64,000 nt of DNA from Acidobacteriota bacterium (GTDB taxonomy: Bacteria; Acidobacteriota; Terriglobia; Terriglobales; Acidobacteriaceae): assembly GCA_021813745.1 (NCBI GenBank), contig JAKAJO010000025.1, positions 22,343 to 86,342 on the forward strand, written 5' to 3'. This document shows, one piece after another, positions 35,887-46,048 of the stretch (positions are counted from its first letter, which is position 1; the number at the start of each line of letters is the position of its first letter). The translations under genes were made by a program, and so were the position numbers. A model generated the notes under the pieces. That model was not told the DNA's origin. It did no database searches and was given only the letters and a program-made list of their open reading frames with translations.

Positions 35887-37497
35887 CTACGCTGCGGCGG
35901 CCTTCTTGGAGGCTTTGCCTGCTGGTTTCGGCGCGGCCTTGTTCGATTTCGTGGCCTTCTCCTTCGCTGCGAATTCCTGCTTGACCTTGGCCGTGATTGC
36001 GGCCACGTCCACCTTGTAGAACTCGGCGGCTTCGTGGAGGGCCTTGGCCGCCTCGTTGGGTGAATGTGCCGATTGGAGAACGGCAACTTCGACCAAGATG
36101 CGTCCGAGGGTGCTCTCATCGGCCTTGCGCAGAAAGGTTGCGAGCATTTTGGCCGGAGCATCAGTGGCTCCATTGACCTTGCCCACACCGTGAAGGCGAA
36201 GCATGATTGAAATGCGGCGCTCGTCCAGTGCGGTCGCAAGCCATTCGGCCACAAAGAGCAGGTCACGCTTCATCAGGCGGACGGGAACCGCATCGCCGAT
36301 GGCTTTGAGGACGCGAAGGCCGGTTGTCTGTGCAATGGCTTCCTCGCGGCGGCGCTTTTCCTGCTCGGCTTTGAATCCCGCGTCTGTTGCGGGTTTTGGC
36401 TTGCGGGCGTGGTGAATCGGACACTCGGGGTTTGCGCAGACGCGCTTGGTCTCGCCCTTTTCGCTACCCTCGGTGACGATGGCCTCGGTGGTGTACTTGC
36501 AGGTCTTGTACTCCGGCCAGTCGCGCTGCTTCTGGTTCGCGGGCTTCCCAGAATCAGTCTGGGGGCGAATCTCTACATATTTGTTGCGTGGCACAACGGG
36601 GCTGTCAACGCTCGCGGGACCGTAGGCCGTGCTGATCTGAACGAGTTTCGGTTTGGCGGCGATACTCTGGCGGATGTGTGCGTCCACCTTCAATGCCCAG
36701 CATTTCGGGTCCGAACAGGAATCATGCTTTGCTGCGATGCCCTCGAAGAGCAGAACGTTGTGGCCGGTACGCTTCGGGCAATCGACACAGGAGCCGGCTT
36801 CGGGCACGAGCGCCGTATCCTCTTTCGAGAACGGAGCAGCGGCAAGCTCCAAGAGGATATTGTGCTCAATCCACTGTTGGAGATGGCGGACAGGCAGCAG
36901 AATGCGCTTGGCTTTGCTGCCATTGGCGTACTGCTCCTGATAGCAAGCGGCAAGGGCCTCTTCCTGCTGTGCCGGTTGCAACTTGGCCAGCAAAAGCGCA
37001 TGGCCGACGCCGATCTCGTCCTTGGCGAAGGCTTCGGCAACGGGCGCGGCAAGTTCAATCAAGCGGAGTCGAGCCGCGACGTAAACGGGACTCTTGCCGC
37101 ACTTCGCGCCAATCTGCTCAATGGTGTACTTCGGCTCTTCAAGACGCATCAGGGCGGCGAAGCCCTGCGCCTCGTCGAGCGGGTGAACGTCCCGGCGCTG
37201 GAGATTCTCGACGATGCTGGTTTCAAGCGCCTGGGCATCGGTCAACTCGACGATTCGGACCGGCGCGGTTTCGAGTCCTGCACGTTGCGCCGCACGATAG
37301 CGACGGGCACCGGCGACGATCTCGAAGTGATGGTCTACAGGCCGCACGACAAGCGGCGCAAGAATGCCCTGCGTCTTGATCGACTCGGCCAACTCGTTCA
37401 GACTGGCCTCGTCAAAGCTCTTGCGGGGATTGTTCGGCGACTCGGTGAGTGAGTCGAGCGGCAGGTTGCGATATTCGGATTGCATGGTCGATGTCAT
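35887..37497 (-). CDS. parB: ParB/Spo0J-family partition-like protein
   Basis: 536 residues. N-terminal ParB CTPase domain: LTESPNNPRKSFDEASLNEL, VVRPVDHHFEIVAGARRYRA and ETSIVENLQRRDVHPLDEAQ; central helix-turn-helix IGAKCGKSPVYVAARLRLIEL. A long C-terminal part has cysteine pairs (CVDCPKR, CSDPKCW, CANPEC) suggesting zinc sites and ends in a Lys/Ala-rich tail (KPAGKASKKAAAA). This extended, cysteine-bearing form is common on plasmids and ICEs and may regulate rather than segregate; no ParA is in the window. AAGGAGAA precedes the ATG. Last gene of the minus-strand run. Confidence 0.85.
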   Translation of the reverse strand: MTSTMQSEYRNLPLDSLTESPNNPRKSFDEASLNELAESIKTQGILAPLVVRPVDHHFEIVAGARRYRAAQRAGLETAPVRIVELTDAQALETSIVENLQRRDVHPLDEAQGFAALMRLEEPKYTIEQIGAKCGKSPVYVAARLRLIELAAPVAEAFAKDEIGVGHALLLAKLQPAQQEEALAACYQEQYANGSKAKRILLPVRHLQQWIEHNILLELAAAPFSKEDTALVPEAGSCVDCPKRTGHNVLLFEGIAAKHDSCSDPKCWALKVDAHIRQSIAAKPKLVQISTAYGPASVDSPVVPRNKYVEIRPQTDSGKPANQKQRDWPEYKTCKYTTEAIVTEGSEKGETKRVCANPECPIHHARKPKPATDAGFKAEQEKRRREEAIAQTTGLRVLKAIGDAVPVRLMKRDLLFVAEWLATALDERRISIMLRLHGVGKVNGATDAPAKMLATFLRKADESTLGRILVEVAVLQSAHSPNEAAKALHEAAEFYKVDVAAITAKVKQEFAAKEKATKSNKAAPKPAGKASKKAAAA

Positions 37498-37569
37498 GAT
37501 CGATTCTCCTTTTGAGGTTGTAGTGCGTGAATGCGAAGGCGGGCGCGTAACCCGCCCAAGGATCTGGGT

Positions 37570-37986
37570 CTAGCGATTGCGGCTGGGCTGGAATGCCTCA
37601 AGAAATCCCTGTGACCGCAGATTGCGGTCCCACATCGAGGCAAGCGTCTGGTGCTGCTGCTTCATCGCCGGATGGACAATAAGCCGTCCTCCTTCGTCGC
37701 GGTAGCTGGAATGCTGCTCAATGCCGAGGTAGTCATTCCGCCAGTAGTAGGCAAGGAGTTCGAGCGCACTGCCCGCGCGGCGCATCTCGAAAAGCATCTC
37801 GGGATCGCGCATGAGGTCGCCATTCTGTTCGCCGTAGTGTGCGACAGAGAGCGTCGGCATTCCGTTCGGTCCGTTCTGCTGGATGTCTTCGATGGAGAGC
37901 GGCATCCAAGGCGGATTGTCGATATGGATGTGGAAACCGGGTTCGAGCATCCCGGCTTCCTCTAAGATGCGAACGATGGTTTCCAT
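37570..37986 (-). CDS. Small conserved mobile-element protein (DUF6908-like)
   Basis: 138 residues, acidic to neutral and soluble, without a membrane helix. Conserved-looking blocks are GDLMRDPEMLFEM and LLAYYWRNDYLGIEQ, which I associate from memory with DUF6908 proteins found beside ArdC and ParB on plasmids. The start overlaps the ardC stop by one base (TAATG), so translation is coupled. Role unknown. Confidence 0.65.
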   Translation of the reverse strand: METIVRILEEAGMLEPGFHIHIDNPPWMPLSIEDIQQNGPNGMPTLSVAHYGEQNGDLMRDPEMLFEMRRAGSALELLAYYWRNDYLGIEQHSSYRDEGGRLIVHPAMKQQHQTLASMWDRNLRSQGFLEAFQPSRNR

Positions 37987-38966
37987 TACGCCACCTCTGC
38001 GAGAGAGTTGTTCTCGCTGGCCGCGTCCTCGGAGAGAATGGCTCCGAGGATCACGGCAGAGGTGCGCTGGATGACTTCAAGACTCTCTGCCAGAAGCGCC
38101 GCATTGCCCGCGTACATCTGGATGTAGTCGCTGGAGGCGGTTCCCATCTCCAGGCCCACGGCCTGACCAACGATGAAGGCCACGGCCTCGGCTTCGGTCT
38201 CGCGCACGGTGGCGGTGGTCATGGTCCGCCTCTCGGCTTTATGCAAAAGCTCGTGAGCCGTCTCGTGAACCAGCGTGGTGAACTCCTCGGCCTTCGACTG
38301 GCCCGGCAGCAGCGCGATCCTGCCGCCGTAACTGACGCCAAGCGCCGGGGCGATCTTCTCGTTGAACTCCAGCTTGATGTTCTGCGCGTTGAGGAACGCA
38401 ATCAGCCGGTCGCGGTGTGCGCCGACTTCGCCGTTAACGGTGTGCTCGAACTCGGGCAGGTCCGCACCTTCGGTCTGTGCGCAGTCGAAAACGTAGACCG
38501 CGCGGAAGCCAATCAGCATCGGCGCGGGTTTCCCTTCCTGACTCGCGTTCTGCTCCTGTTCGGCTGCATCCTTCCTGCGCCGGAAGCCGACAATCGGGGC
38601 AAGAATCTGGATGCCCTTCTCGCCTTTCTTCACAAACCGACCCAACTCGTTCCATGTGCGGAGGCCAGCGACTCGGGTCGCCGTGGGACGCTGCCGTGCG
38701 ATGGCGAGAATGTTGCCGAACGAATAGTTGTGAAAGCGGGCCATTGCCGCCAGATACGCGGTTAGTGTCTCGCTCTTACCTGCCTCAAGCTGCTTGAGCA
38801 GGAATTCCACAGCCTGCTTGATGAGCTGCTGTGCGGGGTTCTCGCGCTGCGTGGTGCGCTGATGGTAGGGCGATTCGATCTGAGCCTTGAGCGCCGCATT
38901 TTTCCTGTGCGGCGCGGTGTGGCTGCTGCCGCTGTTGCTGTTGTGGTTGTTCCTCTTGAAATTCAT
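37986..38966 (-). CDS. ardC: ArdC-type antirestriction protein
   Basis: 326 residues from ATG 38,966, which has AAGGAGA upstream; the frame is open to 39,227 but that extension is Arg/Pro-rich noise. N-terminal ArdC ssDNA-binding domain: FLLKQLEAGKSETLTAYLAA, NYSFGNILAIARQRP and VKKGEKGIQILAPI. C-terminal metallopeptidase-like domain with HEXXH (LVHETAHELLH) and the third ligand region TEAEAVAFIVGQAVGL. ArdC proteins enter the recipient or coat incoming single-stranded DNA to protect it from restriction. It sits directly downstream of a restriction system on the same strand. Confidence 0.85.
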   Translation of the reverse strand: MNFKRNNHNSNSGSSHTAPHRKNAALKAQIESPYHQRTTQRENPAQQLIKQAVEFLLKQLEAGKSETLTAYLAAMARFHNYSFGNILAIARQRPTATRVAGLRTWNELGRFVKKGEKGIQILAPIVGFRRRKDAAEQEQNASQEGKPAPMLIGFRAVYVFDCAQTEGADLPEFEHTVNGEVGAHRDRLIAFLNAQNIKLEFNEKIAPALGVSYGGRIALLPGQSKAEEFTTLVHETAHELLHKAERRTMTTATVRETEAEAVAFIVGQAVGLEMGTASSDYIQMYAGNAALLAESLEVIQRTSAVILGAILSEDAASENNSLAEVA

Positions 38967-39447
38967 GTTTTTGTTCTCCTTTTCCGCCGTAACCGACTGA
39001 GCGTCTTTCTCACCCGCGGCTGGGAAGCGCGAAGACGGTTGGCGGAAAAGGGACAAACGCAGCGCACGACGGTGGGAGTCCGGCAGGAAAAGGCGCGGCA
39101 AGTGACAAACGCGCACTTCGTTTGGCACGCAGTCGGCGCTCCTCGGCGGACGGAAAAGGCCCGGCGCAGGGCTAGGGCGTGCGCCGGGCCGTCCACCCGA
39201 GGGCGCGAAGTGGGATGGAAGGAACAACCTGCTACGGATTCAGTGGCCCCGCCAGGTACCGCAGGCTGTCTCAATGCTGCTTCGATATTTGGATAGGAGA
39301 GTCAGGAGCGGGTATGGCGGGGACGAACATGCCCGCTAGGATCGGGAGCGGAAAAGCGTTGGCACTAATAGCGGCTGAAACGAGGGGAGGTGCTCTTCCC
39401 TGCAAAAGGCATTGCACATCCATTTCCAGGGAAGAGGTGAAATCCTG
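38967..39447. other. Intergenic leader between res and ardC
   Basis: A 481-base, GC-rich stretch without a supportable gene. The open frames in it are unbroken only by composition (Arg/Pro-rich) and none has a ribosome site. It probably carries a promoter for ardC-parB separate from the defence operon, since it is the longest gap in this part of the minus-strand run. Confidence 0.45.
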
Positions 39448-42129
39448 CTATCGATACTGCTGTACAAGACTCAAGAAGGTTCTGCTGATTTGGATGGTGT
39501 CATGTGGCAGGAGAATGTAATGCCACGGCTTATCGCTGACGCCTGATGCCCGTTCACACCACTGCGTAGCGGCCTTTGCCTTCTTCTGAACATTTGCCGT
39601 TTCGACATCGCTTGCTCTCTTGATCTCGCAAAGAAAGCGCCCGCTCTTTGTCTCAACGATAAAGTCCGGGTTGTAATTGTCTTCCTCCGCATACTGAATC
39701 TTCAGTAAGTCTTTCGGCGGCTTCAGCCACTTGACCGCGTCGCTATCGTCTTCGAGGATCGTGGCAAAGCGACGCTCTGGATCAGAATCGAATTTCACCG
39801 CTGGATACAGGCACTTCACAAATCCACTGAAGACGAGGCTGCGAATATAGAGCTTGTCTTCCACCGGCTGCCTGAAGCACCGCGCGTTTTTCCCAAGTTC
39901 AACCTCCGCGCTGCTTGAGCTGAGCCGCTGAAATCCGCGCGCAACAGTGACTTGGTATTCCGTAGCTTTTTCGATGTAGTGCTGGTTCATCTGCGTGTGA
40001 ACGAGCCGAACCAGCTCACCCTGGTGATACTGCAATACGTTGCGAACGTCGTCTTCATTAGACAGGTACGACTGGAGGTGATGAACGAGTTGACCTGCGA
40101 GTCTATAGAGCAACTGCGCATGGTCGTCGTAGCTGATGTCGTCCATGTCGATCAGGCCGCGAACAATGTAATTTTCCAAAAGCGGCTCCTGGACCACGCC
40201 ATCGCCGCTCACAATCCGAAATCTCTCGTTGTCTGTAAGGCGCTGAATAAGCAGATCCTTGGCTACCGGCGGATAATGAACGCTGCTGCAGTCGAGATCG
40301 AAGTCCTGGAACCCAATTGTCATCTCGCCGGTTGGAATCACCGTAATCAGCGGAATATCGATGGTGTTCTCAACGTAAGCGTTCGTTGTTTTGTCTACAA
40401 TCGCCTGCACATCAACCTGCTCAACGACACCGGCCAACTCGCCCTGAACTGGGCGAATCTCGTCCATGACCCTGGCCACAATTTTCTGTTGCACGTCGGG
40501 CGACTTCAGATCGGTTGAGCGACGTAGCTTCTCAAACTCACGGTGAATCACCTGAAGCGTCGTCTCGGCAACCCTGCGTTCTGGTTCGGTGGAGAAGAGC
40601 GGCTTCTGAGCGGCGGGGGCACCTTCTTCGGTACTAGCCGCAGCCGCCGGTGGCGTAATCCCAAGAAGTGCATGAAGCGTGGGAGCAATGGTTAAAGCCT
40701 GCGTCGGAGCATCGGGAATTTCCCGGCCGATGACAACGCCTGTCCGAATAATCGAATTCGGATCGTTGGCGTGATCCACAATCTCCTGGAACTTGTCATG
40801 CGAGACGATGGTCAGCCGGTCCACATCGGCAACCCCGGTCCGCTTTCCGTAGGGCAAGCGTAGGCCGCGCCCGATGGACTGCTCGACCAACGTCTTCGAG
40901 TTCGCAGTGCGCAGCGGAACAATCGTATAAAGGTTGGTTACGTCCCAGCCTTCCTTGAGCATGTTCACGTGGACCACGATCTCGGTTGGGTTCGCTGGGT
41001 CTTCCACACTGAGCAACTGTTGAACGGTCTCGTCCTTCTCTTCGCCACTCTGGTTCGAGTGAACGGTAATCACGCGCCCCTTGTAACGCCCCTCAAAGAA
41101 GTCGTCCGCTTCTATCTTTGTCAGCAAGTCGCCGGCATGGGTCGTGTCTTTGGCCACGACCAGCATGAAGGGCTTCACCAGCGGCCTTCCCGTATCCCGC
41201 GAGTAGATGTCGAGCTGCACCTTTGTGTGTTCGTGGACGCGGATGCCGTCCTGCAGCTTGAGTGTTTCGAGCGCGCCTTCATCGTAGTTTTCCGCGCGGA
41301 AGTTCTCTCGCGTGGCAACAGAAGGCTCCTTCACAAAGCCATCACGTAAGGCCGAGGCGAGCGGGTAGCTGTAGATGACGTTCTTGAAGTCAGTAGTCCG
41401 GTTCCCGTTCTCTATCTGCGGCGTGGCCGTCAGTTCCAACCCCAGGATCGGCTTCAGTTCGTTGATCGCGCGCATCCCTGCCTTGCCGCGATAGCGGTGA
41501 CTCTCGTCCATCAGAAGAACCAGATCGTCCAGCTTCGACAAATACTCGAAGTAGCTCTCGCCGATATACTCCTGGAGCCGTTTGATGCGCGGTTCCTTGT
41601 CGCCGCGCACTTCGGCGTTGATCTTCGAGATATTGAAGATGTTGATGTGAACGCCGGTCTCTCCAAAGAGATCGGCTGACCGTATACCGCGCCCGCTCTC
41701 GTAGTTGTCGCCGGTAATGATCTCCGGCGGATTGATGGCGAAGTCCGACAGCCCCTGAAAGACGTACTTCGGCGATCCCGGCGTGAAGTCGGCGGTCAGC
41801 TTGTTGTAGATAGTCAGGTTCGGAGCCAGCACAAAAAAGTGCCGGATGCCCCATGCCTGGTTCAGGTAGGCGACGAAGGCTCCCATCAGGCGCGTCTTGC
41901 CCACGCCGGTCGCTAGCGCAAAGCACAGCGATGCGAAGTCGCGCTCAAAGTCCGCAACCGAGGGGAACGCGGAGCGGATCGCCTCCAGCGCCTGCGCGGT
42001 GTCGGTGTCCTTGGCCAGTGGAAGCAGTTCGCACACCTGATCGAGAATCTCCACCGATTCCCGCTGCGGCGGACGAAGGCTCAGGCGGTTCGAGATGGCC
42101 CACAGTTGCTGTTTGCTGTTCGCGCTCAT
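39448..42129 (-). CDS. res: Type III restriction enzyme Res-like helicase-nuclease
   Basis: 893 residues. Superfamily 2 helicase: Walker A LATGVGKTRLMG (about 72-83), motif II LLMDESHRYR, motif III LTATPQ, and motif V/VI VHVNMLKEGWDVTNLY and LVEQSIGRGLRLPYGKRTG. C-terminal PD-(D/E)xK nuclease: DNYNPDFIVETKSGRFLCEI followed by K. This is the arrangement of type III Res subunits, which translocate or switch on DNA and cleave near methylation-recognition sites with Mod. ATGA is shared with the end of mod. Last gene of the defence operon. Confidence 0.88.
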   Translation of the reverse strand: MSANSKQQLWAISNRLSLRPPQRESVEILDQVCELLPLAKDTDTAQALEAIRSAFPSVADFERDFASLCFALATGVGKTRLMGAFVAYLNQAWGIRHFFVLAPNLTIYNKLTADFTPGSPKYVFQGLSDFAINPPEIITGDNYESGRGIRSADLFGETGVHINIFNISKINAEVRGDKEPRIKRLQEYIGESYFEYLSKLDDLVLLMDESHRYRGKAGMRAINELKPILGLELTATPQIENGNRTTDFKNVIYSYPLASALRDGFVKEPSVATRENFRAENYDEGALETLKLQDGIRVHEHTKVQLDIYSRDTGRPLVKPFMLVVAKDTTHAGDLLTKIEADDFFEGRYKGRVITVHSNQSGEEKDETVQQLLSVEDPANPTEIVVHVNMLKEGWDVTNLYTIVPLRTANSKTLVEQSIGRGLRLPYGKRTGVADVDRLTIVSHDKFQEIVDHANDPNSIIRTGVVIGREIPDAPTQALTIAPTLHALLGITPPAAAASTEEGAPAAQKPLFSTEPERRVAETTLQVIHREFEKLRRSTDLKSPDVQQKIVARVMDEIRPVQGELAGVVEQVDVQAIVDKTTNAYVENTIDIPLITVIPTGEMTIGFQDFDLDCSSVHYPPVAKDLLIQRLTDNERFRIVSGDGVVQEPLLENYIVRGLIDMDDISYDDHAQLLYRLAGQLVHHLQSYLSNEDDVRNVLQYHQGELVRLVHTQMNQHYIEKATEYQVTVARGFQRLSSSSAEVELGKNARCFRQPVEDKLYIRSLVFSGFVKCLYPAVKFDSDPERRFATILEDDSDAVKWLKPPKDLLKIQYAEEDNYNPDFIVETKSGRFLCEIKRASDVETANVQKKAKAATQWCERASGVSDKPWHYILLPHDTIQISRTFLSLVQQYR

Positions 42130-43823
42130 TCCGCACCCCCTTCCTCGACATTGCCAAAAAGACCGGGAGCGGTGTCGATGCGCGCCTTGCGCTTGCGTGC
42201 CTGCTTTGGCTCCAGTCTCCGCCCGGCAATCACGGGTACAGGCTCCGGCTTCGGCGCTTTGGGCAGGTTGGCAACATTCAGGCTGTAGTCGTCATGGCCC
42301 CACTCGCACTTGTGCATCACAGCGGAGGGAATCTTCTTCAGCGTAAGGTTCGGAAAGGCGTCCGGCTTGCCGCGGAATGCCGAGCAGCAGATGAGCAAGG
42401 AACGCTTCTTGCCAACCTCTTCGCTCAGTGCCGCCAGATGGTCGCGGGTCAGCGTCTGCGTGGTCACGTAGATAAAGTCCGTCTCGGTGGAGTGGCCCTG
42501 CTGCCAGTAAAGCTCACCGCTGGGCGCATAGGTAAAGCCCATCAGTTTGCACATCGCCTCGGCCAGCATGGCGGCATTGAACTCCCTGCTGATCACCGGA
42601 TTGCCAAAGCTGTCCATCTCCAGCAGTGAAGGCGCAAGCCGGTAGTAGCGGAAGCCGCCGCCGCCCTTCCAGTCCACGGCCTTGGTGATGCCGCCCTCGT
42701 CCTCGCCGTCGATAACTTTCTTGAGGCGCGGAATAATGTGCGTATGGCAGTGCTCGCCCAACTCAACCATGATCCAGCGGCGGCCCATTTTGTGGGCGAC
42801 CGCGCCGGTTGTGCCGGAGCCGGCGAAGGAATCAAGGACGAGATCACCAGAAACTGTGGAAGTCTGTAGAACGCGTTCGATTAGCGCCTCTGGCTTCGGC
42901 GTTGTGAAGGACTCATCTCCGGGGAATAGGGTCCGCATCTCGTTTTTTGAAGTTCTATTGCTTCCAACGTCTTTCTTTGTCCACAGTGTTCGTACAACCA
43001 GATCTGACACTTCAGATAGGTATCGTTTAATGCTGGGGCGGGCATCGCCAGTAGGTCCCCACCAAATTCTCCCATCGGAGTCAAGCTCTCTCAGCTTTTC
43101 CTCAGAGATGCGCCAGAAACGTCCTGGAGGCGGAGAGAAGTTTCTCCCAGTGGGCCCTTCAACGGTGTAACGACCTTTTGAATAGGGCTTGTTAGCATAT
43201 GGATCGCCCGGTAACCAGGGGCCGCGTTCATCGTTATCTGGATTTGAGTAAATCGAGTCAGCTTCTTCTGTTCGTGGTAGGCGCCTTGGTAGCCAGTCAG
43301 GCGACTTTGAATAAACCAGAACATAATCGTGGTCAGTAGAAAACTGTCGTGCCGAGTTGCGCGGAGAATCTGCCTTTTCCCATATTACTGATGCGACAAA
43401 ACAGTCGCGACCAAAAATCTCGTCCGAAAGAACCTTCAGATAATGCGCTTCATTGTCATCAATCGTGATCCAGAGCGATCCATCCTCCGAGAGCAGGCGG
43501 CGAATCAATTCCAGCCTGTCGCGCATGAGCGAGAGCCAGATTGAATGTTCCACGCCATCGTCATAGTGTGTGAAGGCGGAGCCCGTGTTGTATGGCGGAT
43601 CGATGAAAACGCACTTCACCTTGCCCGCGAACTCCTGCTCCAGCGCCTTGAGCGCGAGCAGGTTGTCGCCGAAGATCAACCGGTTATCGAAGATGTCGTT
43701 CTCGCTCACGCGCTGCTTGGCGTGGTAGCTCTTCTCCGGGTCTTCCAACAAGATGCGCGGCTCCAGCTTCGGCCGGTTCTCCTTGCCGATCCACGTCAAT
43801 TCCAATTTTTGCTTCTTACTCAT
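42126..43823 (-). CDS. mod: Type III-like DNA methyltransferase Mod
   Basis: 565 residues. Motif IV DPPYNTG at 75-81, motif region EDGSLWITIDDNEAHYLK, a central target-recognition section (about 150-290) and SAM-binding motif I LDSFAGSGTTGAVAHKMG near 325: the order of a beta-class amino methyltransferase, as in type III Mod. It would modify adenine (or N4-cytosine) in the recognition site and give the Res subunit its specificity. The end overlaps res by four bases. Upstream is the KTSC gene, 70 bases away. Confidence 0.88.
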   Translation of the reverse strand: MSKKQKLELTWIGKENRPKLEPRILLEDPEKSYHAKQRVSENDIFDNRLIFGDNLLALKALEQEFAGKVKCVFIDPPYNTGSAFTHYDDGVEHSIWLSLMRDRLELIRRLLSEDGSLWITIDDNEAHYLKVLSDEIFGRDCFVASVIWEKADSPRNSARQFSTDHDYVLVYSKSPDWLPRRLPRTEEADSIYSNPDNDERGPWLPGDPYANKPYSKGRYTVEGPTGRNFSPPPGRFWRISEEKLRELDSDGRIWWGPTGDARPSIKRYLSEVSDLVVRTLWTKKDVGSNRTSKNEMRTLFPGDESFTTPKPEALIERVLQTSTVSGDLVLDSFAGSGTTGAVAHKMGRRWIMVELGEHCHTHIIPRLKKVIDGEDEGGITKAVDWKGGGGFRYYRLAPSLLEMDSFGNPVISREFNAAMLAEAMCKLMGFTYAPSGELYWQQGHSTETDFIYVTTQTLTRDHLAALSEEVGKKRSLLICCSAFRGKPDAFPNLTLKKIPSAVMHKCEWGHDDYSLNVANLPKAPKPEPVPVIAGRRLEPKQARKRKARIDTAPGLFGNVEEGGAE

Positions 43824-43892
43824 CTGTCCGCTCTCTCAACGCACACTTCACCGCTCCGGCATATGTCAGATTCGCCCCATCGACGCGAATCA

Positions 43893-44102
43893 TCAGAGCT
43901 TGATGAACGGGTACCGGTTTTTGATGTTCGCGTGGAAATACTGCCCCTTCGAGCCGGCGCTCATCAGACCCTCATACTCACCCTCTGGGACACCTGCGTA
44001 CTGATACACGCCGCCGTGGTTAAATTCAATTTCAAGAGTCTGGCTGTAGGGATCATAGCCAACACTGCAAAGATTGCTTGAACTGACCGGGATACGTTCC
44101 AT
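43893..44102 (-). CDS. KTSC-domain small protein
   Basis: 69 residues. The KTSC pattern is evident: VSSSNLCSVGYDPYSQTLEI and EFNHGGVYQYAGVPEGEY, with a C-terminal GSKGQYFHANIKNRYP. KTSC domains occur alone or fused to lysyl-tRNA synthetase-like and defence proteins; the function is unclear and RNA or DNA contact has been suggested. It sits between HerA and Mod on the same strand, 29 bases after the herA stop, so it belongs to the same transcript. Confidence 0.8.
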   Translation of the reverse strand: MERIPVSSSNLCSVGYDPYSQTLEIEFNHGGVYQYAGVPEGEYEGLMSAGSKGQYFHANIKNRYPFIKL

Positions 44103-44131
44103 TAGGGATTCGTCCTTTCTGTTGATTATCT

Positions 44132-46048
44132 TTAGGGCTTTGCTGTCGTTGTGCCAGTCCCAGCCTTAGGGTCCTGTTTGCGCCATGCGTCCACGAGGCC
44201 TTTGTAGTCTTCATTCGATACCGGTTCAGTCCAGCCGCCGCTTTTGATTCGTTTGCCGCTAGCGTCCTTTGGCACGACAACCTTTGGGTCGTCACTATCC
44301 GGGCGTTTTCCCTCGATAGGTCGGTCAATTAAGGCACGGATCGGCATGTTCACTGCCTCACCAACAATTAGGGCCTCTCCGGTGCGAAGAATGGGAAGGG
44401 TCGAAAACAGTCCCTTTAAGCTATCCGAGGCGCACTTGCTGACCTGAGACTGATCCGAATCGTTGGTTAAGCGGAGGGCAATCGTAGTTCCGCACTGTGC
44501 AAGGATGGTTCCGTCGATTTCCGAGGGGCGCTGACTAACCAGCATCAAGCCAACGCCGTATTTCCGACCTTCCTTTGCAATTCGGCGGGCCGCAAATGCT
44601 GCACGGCTCTTTGCCGGCGTGGCTGGAGTTTGCGCGCCAAGATATGTGTGCGCTTCTTCGAGAACGACGAGGAGCGGCCTTTTGCGGCTGCCCTCTTGCT
44701 TTAGCCTCCCCCAGAATAATGCGTCATAGAGGATACGCAACACCGCGCCGACTAAGTCATCGACAATTGAGGGTGGGATTCCCGACAAATCAAATACCGA
44801 TATGGGGGAATCCGCACCGATCCACTCCGAAAACAATGCGTCGAGGTCGCACTGCGTCGTTCCATCCGTGGCGACAGACCATTTACCTGGTTTGAAGAGG
44901 AATTGCATCTGGGGATCGCGAAGCTTTGCTTCCAACACGTCAAGGTACTGTCTGGGCGCATCCATATAGAGCCCTTTATTTACCTTTTCAGCCCCGGCAG
45001 CCATTGTGACCGGGCGAAAACGAGGCCGGACTAGCGTATCTGCATCACCAATAGCTTTTACTGGAGGCGTGCCTTCCTCAACATATGCTCGCGTTGCCTC
45101 GGTCTGGTTCTGATTGCTGCTCGTGGCAACGTGAGTTGCGAATTGCAGTGAATACAGATCGAGCCATAGCTTATAGACCGAAAACGGAAGTGGAGTATTG
45201 ATAGTGACGGAAAGGTCTGGAAGGCCGTGAGGAACACCTCCGGGCTTAGATGCCTGCTTTGCAGAAACCAACATGTCCTGAAGAATTGCGAGTTGTGTCC
45301 CGGCTACGGACCCCATTGAAAGCGAGATGAACTCATCAGCGGTAAGCGCCCAAAACGGAACATGGAGTTCTCGCTCACCAGCATTTGTATCGGCTCCGAT
45401 TCTGAACACCCGTGCGAGCGATCCAAACGCCTTAGCGTATTCCCCGTGCATGTCAAACAAAACGACTCGTGCGGAGTTAAATCGCTCTTGATTTGAAATC
45501 ACGCCAAGAAGGCTGGCGACGGCAGTGGATTTCCCAGAGCCGGTACTTCCCACTACAGCGGAGTGACGGCTGACAAGACAGTTCAGGTCAAGGTAAGCAC
45601 GGATCGACTCTGCGCTTGCTACCTTTCCAATCGCTACGTATACGTCCTCGTCACCCGGAGCATATACAGTCTTTAAGTCGGATTCAGTCGCGACATGAAC
45701 CGAATCGCCGATCGAAGGGTACTGTGAAATGCCTCGCTCAAACTTTACGCCCTTTCGCCCTTCGCCAACGAGTTCGACCCTGAGCCAGCGATTTCCAAGT
45801 TGTGGCGTGAGCTCCGGAGGACCGGGAGCAGCCCCGGCGCCGACCTGCGAGATGATTCCGAACAGGTCAACATACCCCGAAGGAATGCGGACAAATCCAC
45901 CGACCTGGCCAATCCGATATGCTTCACCGCTGACAAACAAGAGCCCACTGGGCGTACTATCAGACAGTTTCACGCTGATGCTCGAACCGTTAACATCCTC
46001 AACAGTTCCGAGACGTGAAGGATCAGAGCTAGACGATGGATTGTGCAT
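44132..46048 (-). CDS. herA: HerA-like hexameric ATPase
   Basis: About 638 residues from ATG 46,048 (or 46,051), placed by GGGAGGAG just upstream. N-terminal HAS-barrel-like beta domain (RLGTVEDVNGSSISVKLSDS; GQVGGFVRIPSGYVDLFG), then a HerA/FtsK-type motor: Walker A VVGSTGSGKSTAVASLL, ARVVLFDMHGEYAKAFGSL, Walker B LLVVLEEAHTYLG and arginine-finger region LMLVSQRPSEID. With an adjacent SIR2 gene it matches the SIR2-HerA defence module, in which a HerA hexamer assembles with SIR2 to deplete NAD+ on infection. The start lies 20 bases inside the SIR2 gene. Confidence 0.88.
   Translation of the reverse strand: MHNPSSSSDPSRLGTVEDVNGSSISVKLSDSTPSGLLFVSGEAYRIGQVGGFVRIPSGYVDLFGIISQVGAGAAPGPPELTPQLGNRWLRVELVGEGRKGVKFERGISQYPSIGDSVHVATESDLKTVYAPGDEDVYVAIGKVASAESIRAYLDLNCLVSRHSAVVGSTGSGKSTAVASLLGVISNQERFNSARVVLFDMHGEYAKAFGSLARVFRIGADTNAGERELHVPFWALTADEFISLSMGSVAGTQLAILQDMLVSAKQASKPGGVPHGLPDLSVTINTPLPFSVYKLWLDLYSLQFATHVATSSNQNQTEATRAYVEEGTPPVKAIGDADTLVRPRFRPVTMAAGAEKVNKGLYMDAPRQYLDVLEAKLRDPQMQFLFKPGKWSVATDGTTQCDLDALFSEWIGADSPISVFDLSGIPPSIVDDLVGAVLRILYDALFWGRLKQEGSRKRPLLVVLEEAHTYLGAQTPATPAKSRAAFAARRIAKEGRKYGVGLMLVSQRPSEIDGTILAQCGTTIALRLTNDSDQSQVSKCASDSLKGLFSTLPILRTGEALIVGEAVNMPIRALIDRPIEGKRPDSDDPKVVVPKDASGKRIKSGGWTEPVSNEDYKGLVDAWRKQDPKAGTGTTTAKP

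Noticed and set aside
36409..37452. 347-codon plus-strand open frame
   Set aside because: Antisense to parB; its composition mirrors the ParB sequence and it has no motif.
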